Source: Pedobacter changchengzhani
GTDB taxonomy: Bacteria; Bacteroidota; Bacteroidia; Sphingobacteriales; Sphingobacteriaceae
Reading direction: 5' to 3'
DNA length: 64,000 bases
Assembly: GCF_004354365.1 (NCBI RefSeq)
Contig: NZ_SJCY01000002.1
Coordinates: 472,508-536,507, forward strand
This document shows, piece by piece, positions 54,521-63,728 of this stretch; the first letter of the stretch is position 1; every line of letters starts with the position of its first letter. A program made the translations under genes and the position numbers. The notes below the pieces were generated by a model. It saw only the letters and a program-made list of their open reading frames with translations. It searched no databases and had not been told where the DNA came from.

Positions 54521-55750
54521 TTATTGACTCGAAACGACCAATAATTCTAGATCTTTAAATGGTAAATTGAACATGTCGGCTAAATCTTTGTTGGTAACAT
54601 TGCCTTGATAAATGTATAAAGCTTCCCTAATCCCTGGGGTGTTCCAAACCATGTTCATCAACCCACCATATTCTCCAATAGCGAGTAAAATTGGCGCAAA
54701 AATATTTGTTAACGCATACGATGCTGTTCGCGGAACCCTTGATGCGATATTTGGCACGCAATAATGTATAACATCGTATTTTCTAAAAACAGGGTTGGTG
54801 TGGTTGGTCACTTCTGAAGTTTCAAAACAACCGCCTTGGTCTATACTTACATCAATAACTACCGAGTGTGGCTTCATTTTACTAACGGTTTCTTCCATTA
54901 CCACACAAGGGCTTCTGCCATGAGTTGCCCTAATTGCTCCAATAACTACATCGCAAGTAACAATCGCTTTGTTTAACACAATTGGTTGCATTACGGATGT
55001 AAATACTCTGCTATTGCCTAAATTATTTTGCAAACGACGCAAACGATAGATGGAGCTATCAAAAACTTTAACTTCGGCACCTAATGCCAATGCCGTTCTG
55101 GCCGCATATTCTCCAACAGTTCCTGCGCCTAAAATTACAATTTCGGTTGGAGGCACGCCTGTAAAACCGCCCAGCATTAAACCTTTGCCACCCGTAACAT
55201 TACTTAAGTATTCTGCTGCAATTAATATAGATGTAGAGCCCACAATCTCGCTCATTGCCCTAACAACGCTAAGTATGTTTCCCTCATCTCTTAAATGTTC
55301 GAAACATAGCGCATTTATTTTTTTGTGGATAAGTGCTTTTAAATATTCAGCTTTTAATGTGCCAGTTTGTAATGACGAAATTAAGGTTTGCCCTTTGTGC
55401 ATCATCGCAATTTCATCAAGCATTGGTGGCGCAATTTTTACCAATACATCGCAATCAAAAACTTCTTTTTTATCGTAAGCAATTTTTGCACCCTGTTCGG
55501 CATATTCTCGATCAGAGAAATTTGCAGCAATGCCTGCACCACTTTCTAAAACCACTTGATGGCCGTTATTTACTAAAAGCGCAACGGATAAAGGTGTTAA
55601 AGCAATTCTATTTTCTTGAAAAGAGATCTCTTTTGGAATCCCAATTTGGAGGTTAAACTTTTTGTTTTTGGTTTCGAGTGTTGCTTCTTGAGTTTGCATT
55701 AAGCCTTGGCGGGCAATATCGGCCATTCCGTCGCGTAATCCTGTAGCCAT
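54521..55750 (-). CDS. Alanine dehydrogenase / NAD(P) transhydrogenase-alpha family protein
   Basis: A 409-aa oxidoreductase. The N-terminal domain opens with IGIPKEISFQENRIALTP and VLESGAG, and the NAD-binding domain has VILGAGTVGEYAARTALALG. Members of this group in Bacteroidota are named alanine dehydrogenase and should interconvert L-alanine and pyruvate; a transhydrogenase subunit is less likely because the membrane beta subunit is absent. The N-terminal 30 residues precede the family start and are Gln/Ala-rich. Confidence 0.85.
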   Translation of the reverse strand: MATGLRDGMADIARQGLMQTQEATLETKNKKFNLQIGIPKEISFQENRIALTPLSVALLVNNGHQVVLESGAGIAANFSDREYAEQGAKIAYDKKEVFDCDVLVKIAPPMLDEIAMMHKGQTLISSLQTGTLKAEYLKALIHKKINALCFEHLRDEGNILSVVRAMSEIVGSTSILIAAEYLSNVTGGKGLMLGGFTGVPPTEIVILGAGTVGEYAARTALALGAEVKVFDSSIYRLRRLQNNLGNSRVFTSVMQPIVLNKAIVTCDVVIGAIRATHGRSPCVVMEETVSKMKPHSVVIDVSIDQGGCFETSEVTNHTNPVFRKYDVIHYCVPNIASRVPRTASYALTNIFAPILLAIGEYGGLMNMVWNTPGIREALYIYQGNVTNKDLADMFNLPFKDLELLVVSSQ

Positions 55751-55820
55751 GATTTTGATTAAAAGTTTTTATTGGTTTATAGTTTTATGAAGATAGGTAA
55801 AATCTGTAAAAGTTTGATAA

Positions 55821-56237
55821 CTAAATTTTTGCGAAGTTGAACAACCTACTATTTTCGTCATCAATAGTAATTTCTACCTTAATATAATGCTCTGGCAGAA
55901 TTTCTTCCACCCTTTCTGGCCATTCGATCAGCAAAGTTCCGCCACTATAAAAGTAATCTTCATAGCCTAAATCATAAGCCTCTTCTATATGTTTAATTCG
56001 ATAAAAATCGAAATGAAAAACCGACCCATTCGTCCCAATATATTCGTTCACAATTGAATATGTCGGACTAGAAACCACATCAGTTACTCCAAGCGCAGCA
56101 CAAAAACATTTAATAAACGTAGTTTTCCCAGCGCCCATTTCCCCATTAAAAATAAAGGTTTTTTCATCCCCAGCAAAATGCAGAAGTTGTTGGGCAACGT
56201 TTGGTAAATCTGTAATTTTGTTAACTTCTATTTTCAT
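55821..56237 (-). CDS. tsaE: tRNA threonylcarbamoyladenosine biosynthesis ATPase TsaE
   Basis: A 138-aa P-loop ATPase that works with TsaB/TsaD in making t6A37 in tRNAs. The start at 56237 (MKIEVNKITDL) is chosen over 56270 because the preceding residues do not fit the family. Walker A is GEMGAGKTT; the Walker B-like FHFDFYRI and the late LLIEWPER are typical. Downstream of porX on the same strand, separated by a pyrimidine-rich repeat region. Confidence 0.95.
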   Translation of the reverse strand: MKIEVNKITDLPNVAQQLLHFAGDEKTFIFNGEMGAGKTTFIKCFCAALGVTDVVSSPTYSIVNEYIGTNGSVFHFDFYRIKHIEEAYDLGYEDYFYSGGTLLIEWPERVEEILPEHYIKVEITIDDENSRLFNFAKI

Positions 56238-56507
56238 TATTCTACTCCCTTCATGGGCTCGGAGTTTCACTATCTTTTTGGTTTTTGCTTTTTCTCCCTT
56301 TCGGGGATTAGACTTTTCCTCCTTGCCATGGTTTTTGGCTTATCCTCTCTTTATGGTTTTTGCCGCTTTCCCTGCCTTTAAATTTTTGGTTTTCGCTGTT
56401 TAGTTTCGCCTCCTTTTATTGCTTTTGCCTCTTTTCGTCCCTTAAAGGTTTTGGTTTTTTCCCTCCTTTTGTGTCTGCCGCTTTCCCTCCCCTTTAGGGG
56501 TTGGGGG
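56238..56507. repeat. Pyrimidine-rich degenerate repeat region
   Basis: About 270 bases in which the plus strand is almost only T and C with a few G: variants of GGTTTTTGC, TTTCCCTCC and CTTTCGGGG recur. CCCCTTTAGGGG (56490-56501) and CCCTTTCGGGG are small palindromes. It separates tsaE from porX. On the transcribed (minus) strand it would be purine-rich. No gene is seen. Confidence 0.7.
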
Positions 56508-58061
56508 TTATTTCGACGAATACGTTATTACAGGAATAATCATTTCTTCTAATGAAATACCACCATGCTGAAACGTATCATTATAATAGTTCACAAACTG
56601 ATTATAGTTGTTCGGGTAAACAAAATAACTGTCTTCTTTTGCAAAAATATAACTGCTGCTGATGTTTATTTTAGGCAACATGGCATCTTGAGGGTTTTTA
56701 ATTGCGAAAACTTCTTTCGCGTTAAAATTTAAATTTCTGCCCTGCTTATAACGCAAATTAGTGTTAGTACTCTTATCTCCAACTACTTTAACCGGTTTTT
56801 TTACGCGAATTGTACCATGATCGGTAGTAATAATTACTTTGACTTTTTGCTGAGAAATCTTTTTTAACAACTCGAATAATGGCGAGTGTTCAAACCATGA
56901 TAAAGTTAACGAGCGATAAGCGGCATCGTCATTTGCAAGCTCGCGAATCATTTGCATATCCGTACGTGCATGGCTCAACATATCAACAAAGTTGAAAACA
57001 ATCGCATTAAAATCGTTTTTTAATAAATTGTTAGCCTGTTCTAGCAAATCTTTTCCTTGATCGAAAGTTAATATTTTATGATAACTGAATTTACATTCTT
57101 TACGCAAGTTACGTTTAATGTTATCGGCTAAAAATGCTTCTTCGTGTAGGTTTTTACCACCTTCATCATCATCATTTTGCCATAACGAAGGGAAACGTTT
57201 TTCCATCTCTAAAGGCATTAAGCCAGCAAAAATCGAATTACGGGCATATTGAGTTGCCGTTGGTAAAATACTGGTGTACATATCTTCCTCCTCCAAACGG
57301 AAATACTCGGTAATCAACGGATTGATCATTTTCCATTGATCGTAACGCAAGTTATCAATCAAGATAAAAAATACTGGCGTTGTTTCATTAATCAGCGGAA
57401 AGGCTTTCTTTTTTAATAACTCGTTAGATAGAAGTGGCGATTTGTCTTTGTTTTTTATCCAATCGATATAATTGTCTTCTATAAATTTCGAAAACTGCGT
57501 ATTGGCTTCTTGCTTCTGCATGGTTAAAATCTCATGCATTTGTGGGTCATCTAGCTGACCAAGCTCCAATTCCCAAAAAACTATTTTCTTGTAGAAATCA
57601 ATCCACTCGCTATAACTTAATTTGTCGTTTAAAATCATGCCCAAACGCCTAAAATCTTGTTGGTAAGCCATTGATGTTTTTGCGCTAACCAATCTTTTGT
57701 TATCTACAAATTTCTTAATCGTTAGTAAAACCTGTTTTGGATTTACCGGCTTAATTAAGTAATCATCAATTTTGCTTCCAATGGCATCTTCCATTAAGTT
57801 TTCCTCTTCGCTTTTGGTAATAAGCACTACCGGAATATCTGGATTAAGGTTTTTCATGGCCGATAAGGTCTCAATTCCGGTTAGCCCGGGCATGTTTTCA
57901 TCTAAAAAAACAAGATCGAAATGTTCTTTCCCGAAAGCTTCTAGTGCATCGTTACCGTTGGTAAAAGTGGTAACATTATATCCTTTATCGTTGAGAAGTA
58001 AAATATGAGGTTTTAATAAGTCGATTTCATCATCGGCCCATAAAATTTTGGTTTCTTGCAT
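56508..58061 (-). CDS. porX: PorX-type response regulator with PglZ (alkaline phosphatase-like) domain
   Basis: A 517-aa regulator of the type IX secretion system. The receiver (about 1-125: ILWADDEIDLLKPHI, aspartate in LVFLDENMPGLTG, lysine in YLIKPVNPKQ) is followed by a helical linker and the PglZ phosphatase-like domain (about 215-515: FFILIDNLRYDQW, VIITTDHGTIRVKKP). PorX binds the ECF sigma factor SigP and cyclic oligonucleotides in Porphyromonas; equivalence here is by family. The genes for the secretion machinery are not in the window. Confidence 0.95.
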   Translation of the reverse strand: MQETKILWADDEIDLLKPHILLLNDKGYNVTTFTNGNDALEAFGKEHFDLVFLDENMPGLTGIETLSAMKNLNPDIPVVLITKSEEENLMEDAIGSKIDDYLIKPVNPKQVLLTIKKFVDNKRLVSAKTSMAYQQDFRRLGMILNDKLSYSEWIDFYKKIVFWELELGQLDDPQMHEILTMQKQEANTQFSKFIEDNYIDWIKNKDKSPLLSNELLKKKAFPLINETTPVFFILIDNLRYDQWKMINPLITEYFRLEEEDMYTSILPTATQYARNSIFAGLMPLEMEKRFPSLWQNDDDEGGKNLHEEAFLADNIKRNLRKECKFSYHKILTFDQGKDLLEQANNLLKNDFNAIVFNFVDMLSHARTDMQMIRELANDDAAYRSLTLSWFEHSPLFELLKKISQQKVKVIITTDHGTIRVKKPVKVVGDKSTNTNLRYKQGRNLNFNAKEVFAIKNPQDAMLPKINISSSYIFAKEDSYFVYPNNYNQFVNYYNDTFQHGGISLEEMIIPVITYSSK

Positions 58062-58173
58062 GGTAATTGTAAAAATACGTAAATATTGCCGTTATATATT
58101 TGCAGACAATCTGATCGATCAATAAAAATAGCAATTTTTGTACCGTATCTATCTATTTAACTATTTTTAACGC
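58062..58173. promoter_or_regulatory. Divergent promoter region of porX and the HD hydrolase
   Basis: TATATTTG (58095-58102) matches TAnnTTTG on the plus strand, about 70 bases before the HD gene. The nearest upstream TTG ends 25 bases before the box, longer than usual, so the assignment is tentative. The porX promoter should also lie here. Confidence 0.35.
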
Positions 58174-59397
58174 TTGAATAAGAAGAAAATAATAAACGAC
58201 CCAGTTTACGGGTTCATCAGCATTCCGTCAGAATTGGTTTACGATGTAATTTCGCATCCATATTTTCAGCGTTTGCGCTACATTAAGCAACTTGGGATGA
58301 CACATTTGGTTTATCCCGGCGCACTGCATACCCGTTTTCACCACGCATTGGGTGCTATGCACTTAATGAGTTTAGCAATCGCACTTTTAAAAAGTAAAGG
58401 AAATATAATTACCGAAGAGGAAGAAGTAGCCGCAATATTAGCCATTTTGCTACACGATATTGGTCATGGTCCATTTTCTCATGCGTTAGAACATTCGCTG
58501 GTTACAGGGATTAGGCACGAAGATATTTCAGCAAAGCTGATGCATGAGTTGAACGTTCATTTTAACGGCCGTTTAACGCTCGCGATTGAAGTTTTTAATG
58601 GAACCTACCCTAAAAAATTTCTTCATCAATTAATCTCTGGTCAGTTAGATTTAGACCGCATGGACTACCTGAATAGAGATAGTTTTTTTACTGGCGTAAG
58701 TGAAGGTGTGATTAGTTTCGACAGAATCATAAAAATGTTTAATGTTTTTGATGATGACTTAGTAATCGAAGAAAAGGGAATTTATTCTGTAGAGAAATTT
58801 TTAATTGCCCGTAGGTTAATGTATTGGCAGGTTTATTTGCATAAAACGGTGGTATCTGCCGAGATGCTTTTGGTGAGGATTTTAGAACGCGCAAAAGAAT
58901 TATCGATTAATGGAACTGATTTATTTGCACCTCCATCACTAAATTACTTTTTAAAAAATAATATTACAGGCGCCGAATTTTTTAATTCCCACCTTAATTT
59001 ACAGCATTTTACGAATTTAGATGATCAAGATATTTACGCAGCTTTAAAAGTATGGGTAACAAATGATGATAAAATCTTATCTACGCTTTGTAAGATGTTA
59101 ACATCAAGAAATTTATACAAAGTAGAAATGACCAACGAAATGGCTAGTGAAGATAGAATTATGTTCTTGCGCAGTGCTGCGATTGATTTGTTAAAGGTAT
59201 CGCCCGAAGAGAGCAGATATTTTGTTTTTACGGATACTTTAAGAAATAGAGCTTATGATGCGGGAACGGGAAATATTAAAATTTTAATGAAAAATAACGA
59301 TATTGTTGATATCGCAAAGGCTTCGGATTTATCTAATTTAGAATCTTTGCAAAAAACAGTTCAAAAATACATTCTCTGTTATCCTAGGGGCATTTAA
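58174..59397 (+). CDS. HD-domain phosphohydrolase (SAMHD1/dGTPase-like)
   Basis: A 407-aa protein with a TTG start (58174); the downstream MNKKKIINDPVYGFISIP matches the family N-terminus exactly, so a TTG is likely right. Metal-binding residues: H in RFHHALGAMHL, HD in LLHDIGHGPFSH, and D in DLDRMDYLNRD. The family may cleave nucleotides or nucleic acid phosphates; the substrate is not known. Divergent from porX. Confidence 0.9.
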   Translation: MNKKKIINDPVYGFISIPSELVYDVISHPYFQRLRYIKQLGMTHLVYPGALHTRFHHALGAMHLMSLAIALLKSKGNIITEEEEVAAILAILLHDIGHGPFSHALEHSLVTGIRHEDISAKLMHELNVHFNGRLTLAIEVFNGTYPKKFLHQLISGQLDLDRMDYLNRDSFFTGVSEGVISFDRIIKMFNVFDDDLVIEEKGIYSVEKFLIARRLMYWQVYLHKTVVSAEMLLVRILERAKELSINGTDLFAPPSLNYFLKNNITGAEFFNSHLNLQHFTNLDDQDIYAALKVWVTNDDKILSTLCKMLTSRNLYKVEMTNEMASEDRIMFLRSAAIDLLKVSPEESRYFVFTDTLRNRAYDAGTGNIKILMKNNDIVDIAKASDLSNLESLQKTVQKYILCYPRGI

Positions 59398-59484
59398 ATA
59401 TTTTTAGTAAAAAAATTAACTTCTACTCTAATTTTAAGTCTTATTATTGTATAATTTATATACTTATTAACCCAAACAGGTTTT

Positions 59485-59515
59485 TTTGTTCATATCAAAT
59501 TAACATTTACCTTTG
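59485..59515 (+). promoter_or_regulatory. Promoter of the lpxD-lpxC-lpxA operon
   Basis: TTTG (59485-59488), 19 bases, then TACCTTTG (59508-59515): an exact match to the Bacteroidota -33/-7 consensus. The last base of the -7 box is only 4 bases before the lpxD ATG (59520), so the transcript should begin at or within a few bases of the start codon (leaderless). Confidence 0.75.
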
Positions 59516-59519
59516 TACG

Positions 59520-60599
59520 ATGCAATTTACTGCCAAGCAGATCAGCGAGTTTTTAAACGGTTCCATTGATGGAAATCCGGACGTAGCCGTAACAGAACTC
59601 TCTAAAATAGAAGATGGTAAGGAAGGATCTTTGTCTTTTCTTTCTAATCCTAAGTATGAAAACTTTTTGTATTCAACCCAAGCTTCGGTGGTTATTGTAT
59701 CAAAAAATTTTAAGGCCAGTCAAGCTTACACCAGTACTTTAATACGAGTAGAAAATCCTTACAGTTCCTTTACGGTTCTGTTGGATAAATATAATGAAGC
59801 TTTAAACGCTCAAAATGCAAAACGTGAGGTGGATAAACTTGCCTTTGTTCATCCTACCGCTAAAATAGGAAACAACGTTTTTATTGGTGCCTTTGCATAT
59901 ATTGCTGAGCACGTTGAAATTGGTGATGGATGTAATATTGAGCCACAAACTTTTATCGGCGCAAATACTAAAATAGGTAGGGAATGCTCGTTTTTTCCTG
60001 GCGTGAAAATTTACCACAACTGTATTATTGGCAACCGCGTAATTATACATGCTAATACCGTAATTGGCAGCGATGGTTTCGGTTTTGCACCTCAAAAAGA
60101 TGGTACTTACAACAAAATACCCCAAATAGGTAATGTTATTGTTGAAGATGATGTAGAAATTGGGGCAAATACAACTGTTGATAGAGCCACAATGGGATCT
60201 ACCATTATTAAAAAAGGTGCTAAAATAGATAACCTTATTCAAATTGCACATAACGTAGAAATTGGCGAAAATACAGTTGTAGCCGCACAGTCGGGTATTT
60301 CTGGCAGTACTAAAGTAGGTGCGAGCAGCGTTATTGGTGGACAAGTTGGTATTGCTGGCCATTTAACATTGGCAAAAGGTACACAAATTGGCGCACAAGC
60401 GGGTTTAAATTTTAATACAACCGAAGAAAACAAACAATGGCATGGTAGCCCTGCCCAACCGCTAAGAAATTGGATGCGCGCTTCTGTAATTTTTAAACAC
60501 CTGCCCGACATCGAAAAAAGAATTAATTTATTAGAAGAAGATATTAAAAGACTTTCCTCAAGTTTGGAAGAGAATACCAATAATGATAATGAACGTTAG
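59520..60599 (+). CDS. lpxD: UDP-3-O-(3-hydroxyacyl)glucosamine N-acyltransferase
   Basis: Third step of lipid A synthesis, a 359-aa left-handed beta-helix acyltransferase. The N-terminal UMP-binding region (ELSKIEDGKEGSLSFLSNPK) precedes hexapeptide repeats (about 105-320, for example IGNNVFIGAFAYI, GDGCNIEP). The catalytic histidine is in LIQIAHNVEIG. lpxC-fabZ overlaps its end by 17 bases, and lpxA follows, so all lie in one operon. A very short or absent leader is suggested by the promoter. Confidence 0.96.
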   Translation: MQFTAKQISEFLNGSIDGNPDVAVTELSKIEDGKEGSLSFLSNPKYENFLYSTQASVVIVSKNFKASQAYTSTLIRVENPYSSFTVLLDKYNEALNAQNAKREVDKLAFVHPTAKIGNNVFIGAFAYIAEHVEIGDGCNIEPQTFIGANTKIGRECSFFPGVKIYHNCIIGNRVIIHANTVIGSDGFGFAPQKDGTYNKIPQIGNVIVEDDVEIGANTTVDRATMGSTIIKKGAKIDNLIQIAHNVEIGENTVVAAQSGISGSTKVGASSVIGGQVGIAGHLTLAKGTQIGAQAGLNFNTTEENKQWHGSPAQPLRNWMRASVIFKHLPDIEKRINLLEEDIKRLSSSLEENTNNDNER

Positions 60600-62004
60600 A
60601 CAAAAAACGATTAAAAAAGAAGCTTCAGTATCTGGTGTTGGCTTACATACTGGTGCAAACGTTACCCTTACTTTTTGCCCTGCACCCGAGAACTATGGCT
60701 TTAAATTTCAAAGAATAGATTTAGAGGGGCATCCGATAATTGATGCAGACGCAGATAATGTAACCGATACTTCGAGAGGAACAACAATTACGCAAAATGG
60801 TGCAAGTGTAAGTACAATTGAGCATGTTATGGCTTCGTTAATCGGGATGGATTTAGATAACGTCTTGATTAAAGTTAACGGTCCTGAAGCACCAATTATG
60901 GATGGCAGTTCCATTCAATTTATCGATATTTTGGAAGAAGTTGGTAACGTTGAGCAAGATACTGATCGCGAATATTTTACAATCCCGCATAACATCACCT
61001 ACACCGAGCCTGATCGAGGTGTGGAGATTGTAGCAATGCCTTTAGATGATTATCGTTTTACCTGTATGATTGATTATAATTCGCCTGTTTTGGGCAGTCA
61101 ACATGCTGGTATTTCTACAATAGCCGAATTTAAAAAAGAAATTGCTTCCTGCAGAACATTTTGCTTTCTGCATGAATTAGAATATCAATTACAACATAAT
61201 TTAATTAAAGGTGGCGATTTAAATAATGCCATTGTTATTGTTGATAAAGCTGTTACGCAAGAAGAGCTTGATCATTTAGCGAAATTGTTTAACCGGAAAG
61301 ATATTGATGTAGCGCCTCAGGGTATTTTAAACAACATGGAGTTGCGCTACCAAAATGAGCCGGCCAGACACAAACTGTTGGATATGATTGGCGATTTGGC
61401 TTTGGTTGGCATGCATTTAAAGGGACATATTATGGCTGCCCGCCCTGGCCATGCAGCTAACGTTGCATTTGCTAAAAAAATTAAGGCTGCTATTAAGAGA
61501 GAAAAAAACAAAAAAACACAGAAAGTTTACGATCCAAGTGCACCACCGCTTTACGATGTGATGCAGATTATGGAAATATTACCACACCGTCAGCCTTTTT
61601 TGTTTGTAGATAAAATATTAGAACTTTCGAAAAACCACGTGGTTGGCGTGAAAAACGTAACCATGAATGAGGAGTTTTTTAAAGGTCATTTTCCTGGTTC
61701 GCCGGTTATGCCGGGCGTAATACAAGTTGAAGCCATGGCACAGGTAGGCGGAATTTTAGTGCTCAGCACCGTTCCCGATCCTAGTAATTATTTAACCTAT
61801 TTCTTAAAAATCGATAATGTTCGTTTTAGAGCGCAAGTATTGCCAGGCGATACCATTGTTTTCCGTTGCGATTTGTTAGAGCCAATAAGAAGAGGTATTG
61901 CCCAGATGAAAGGTGTGGGTATGGTAGGAGAAAAAGTAGTAGTAGAGGCTGAAATGATGGCTCAAATTGCTAAAGTTAAACAAACAGAACCAAACGCATC
62001 ATGA
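60583..62004 (+). CDS. lpxC-fabZ: Bifunctional LpxC deacetylase / FabZ dehydratase
   Basis: A 473-aa fusion characteristic of Bacteroidota. The LpxC part (about 1-300; zinc ligands in STIEHVMASL and a later His/Asp pair, LLDMIGDLALVGMHLKGH) commits UDP-3-O-acyl-GlcNAc to lipid A. The FabZ part (about 325-465: LPHRQPFLFVDKI, then GHFPGSPVMPGVIQVEAMAQ) dehydrates 3-hydroxyacyl-ACP in fatty acid synthesis. The fusion places two competing uses of hydroxyacyl-ACP in one chain. ATG at 60583 or 60589 are both possible; both overlap lpxD. Confidence 0.97.
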   Translation: MIMNVRQKTIKKEASVSGVGLHTGANVTLTFCPAPENYGFKFQRIDLEGHPIIDADADNVTDTSRGTTITQNGASVSTIEHVMASLIGMDLDNVLIKVNGPEAPIMDGSSIQFIDILEEVGNVEQDTDREYFTIPHNITYTEPDRGVEIVAMPLDDYRFTCMIDYNSPVLGSQHAGISTIAEFKKEIASCRTFCFLHELEYQLQHNLIKGGDLNNAIVIVDKAVTQEELDHLAKLFNRKDIDVAPQGILNNMELRYQNEPARHKLLDMIGDLALVGMHLKGHIMAARPGHAANVAFAKKIKAAIKREKNKKTQKVYDPSAPPLYDVMQIMEILPHRQPFLFVDKILELSKNHVVGVKNVTMNEEFFKGHFPGSPVMPGVIQVEAMAQVGGILVLSTVPDPSNYLTYFLKIDNVRFRAQVLPGDTIVFRCDLLEPIRRGIAQMKGVGMVGEKVVVEAEMMAQIAKVKQTEPNAS

Positions 62005-62786
62005 TACAACCATTAGCATACATACATCCCCAAGCCATTATAGCCGAAAACGTAGTGATTGAACCTTTTGTAGTTATTCATAAGGATGTGGTAATTGGCG
62101 AAGGAACTTGGATCGGTTCAAATGTAACCATTATGGATGGTGCGAGAATTGGCAAAAACTGTCGGATTTTTCCTGGAGCAGTAATCTCGGGCGAACCACA
62201 AGATTTAAAATTTGCAGGCGAAGTAACTACGGCAGAAATAGGCGATAATACAACCATTAGAGAATGTGTAACTATTAATCGTGGTACAAAAGATAAGTGG
62301 AAAACAACAATTGGGAAAAACTGCTTAATACAAGCTTACACACACATTGCGCATGATTGTGAAGTGGGTGATAACTGTATTTTTTCTAATAGTACAACAC
62401 TAGCTGGCCATATTACAATTGGCAATAATGTTGTATTGGCAGGCTTAGTTGCTATCCACCAGTTTGTAAAAGTAGGTTCGTATGCATTTGTAACTGGAGG
62501 TTCGTTGGTGCGCAAAGATGTACCGCCTTATGTTAAAGCAGCACGGGAGCCACTTTCCTACGCTGGAATTAACTCAGTTGGTTTACGTAGAAAAGGATTT
62601 ACTAACGAACAAATTGATGAAATTCAAGAAATTTACCGTGTACTTTTCGTTAAGCACAACAATGTAACCAAAGCATTGGATATGATAGAAGCAGAATTTA
62701 AGCCAACTGAAATTAGAGATGAGATTGTAGATTTTATCAGAAACTCTAATCGTGGCGTAATGAAGGGTTTTGGGATGGGCAGTTAG
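62001..62786 (+). CDS. lpxA: UDP-N-acetylglucosamine O-acyltransferase
   Basis: First step of lipid A synthesis, 261 aa, a hexapeptide-repeat trimer. The beta-helix domain covers about 1-190 with repeats such as IGEGTWIGSNVTI; the catalytic histidine is in AYTHIAHDCEVGDN. The C-terminal helices begin near 195 (GINSVGLRRKG). It overlaps the lpxC-fabZ stop by 4 bases (ATGA). Confidence 0.97.
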   Translation: MIQPLAYIHPQAIIAENVVIEPFVVIHKDVVIGEGTWIGSNVTIMDGARIGKNCRIFPGAVISGEPQDLKFAGEVTTAEIGDNTTIRECVTINRGTKDKWKTTIGKNCLIQAYTHIAHDCEVGDNCIFSNSTTLAGHITIGNNVVLAGLVAIHQFVKVGSYAFVTGGSLVRKDVPPYVKAAREPLSYAGINSVGLRRKGFTNEQIDEIQEIYRVLFVKHNNVTKALDMIEAEFKPTEIRDEIVDFIRNSNRGVMKGFGMGS

Positions 62787-62999
62787 GGTTGAGGCTGAGG
62801 CTGAGGACAAGGTTGAGGCTAAGGTTGAGATTGAGGTTGAGGCTAAGGTTGAGGCTAAGGTTGATGACAAGGTTGAGGCTAATGGTTTTCATAACTCAAC
62901 ACTCATATCTCATCACTCATCACTTCCATTACGGCTAATGGTTTTCATAACTCATAACTCAACACTCAAAACTCATATCTCATCACTCCAAAATAAAAA
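62787..62999. repeat. Low-complexity and short direct repeats after lpxA
   Basis: Bases 62788-62880 are built of GAGGCT / AAGGTT hexamers (about twelve, imperfect). Then a second repeat follows: ATGGTTTTCATAACTCA occurs at 62883 and 62938, together with several copies of ACTCATATCTCATCACTC. The hexamers extend an open frame of Val, Glu and Ala that I judge accidental. Confidence 0.7.
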
Positions 63000-63614
63000 A
63001 TGAAGATAAGCTTAAACAATATCGGTAGGCGTTTTAATAAGGAGTGGATTTTTAAGCACATTTCTAAAGAGTTTGTTTCAGGAAATAGTTATGCAATACT
63101 TGGCGCAAATGGATCTGGTAAATCAACACTGATAAGCATTTTAACGGGTAGCCTTACACCGTCTGAAGGCGAAATCACCTATTCAGATACCGCTAATATA
63201 CCAGTAGAAAGTATTTATCAACACATCAGTTTAGCGGCTCCTTATTTGGAGTTAATCGAAACGTTTACTTTAAAAGAAATGGTAAACTTTCATTTTAAGT
63301 TTAAAAGATTTGCGTACGGCGTTGATGCTAAAAACCTAATTTCCATATTAGGTTTGGGTAAATCTGCGCACAAAGAAATTAAATATTTCTCATCTGGCAT
63401 GAAACAACGCACAAAGCTTGCTTTAGCCTTTTGTTCAGATACACAAATTCTATTTTTAGATGAACCCACGAGTAATTTAGACGTTCAAGGTATAAAATGG
63501 TACCAAGAATTAGTGGCGGATTTTACTAAAGATAGGTTAACGATAATTGGTTCTAATCAAATTCAAGAATATGAATTTTGCAACCAAACCATTCAAATGT
63601 CTGATTACAAGTAG
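63000..63614 (+). CDS. ABC transporter ATP-binding protein
   Basis: A 204-aa ABC ATPase. Walker A is GANGSGKST, the signature FSSGMKQR, Walker B ILFLDEPTSN, and the H-loop position reads SNQIQE (Gln/Asn in place of His), so hydrolysis may be modest. No permease gene is next to it in the window; it may work with one elsewhere. Short proteins like this often pair with an ABC-2 type permease. Confidence 0.9.
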   Translation: MKISLNNIGRRFNKEWIFKHISKEFVSGNSYAILGANGSGKSTLISILTGSLTPSEGEITYSDTANIPVESIYQHISLAAPYLELIETFTLKEMVNFHFKFKRFAYGVDAKNLISILGLGKSAHKEIKYFSSGMKQRTKLALAFCSDTQILFLDEPTSNLDVQGIKWYQELVADFTKDRLTIIGSNQIQEYEFCNQTIQMSDYK

Positions 63615-63690
63615 ATTATTACTTTTTAATTTTTCTGAGCAATCACCTTTTTGTCATCAAAATGTCTTAAATAATTAAAAATAAATATTT

Positions 63691-63722
63691 ATTGTTTTTA
63701 ATAAAAATTAATTATACCTTTG
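63691..63722 (+). promoter_or_regulatory. Promoter of an RNA or gene leader at the window end
   Basis: TTG (63692-63694), 20 bases, then TACCTTTG (63715-63722): fits the Bacteroidota -33/-7 consensus. Transcription should start near 63729, 260 bases before the ATG at 63992. Confidence 0.6.
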
Positions 63723-63728
63723 CGCCAC

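Noticed and set aside
59802..60362. A 186-codon minus-strand frame inside lpxD
   Set aside because: It is antisense to conserved hexapeptide repeats of lpxD; the Asn/Cys-rich translation is a by-product of that periodicity.
62770..63003. A 77-codon plus-strand frame rich in Val, Glu, Ala and Lys after lpxA
   Set aside because: It is created by hexamer repeats and low-complexity DNA, overlaps the end of lpxA and has no family character.
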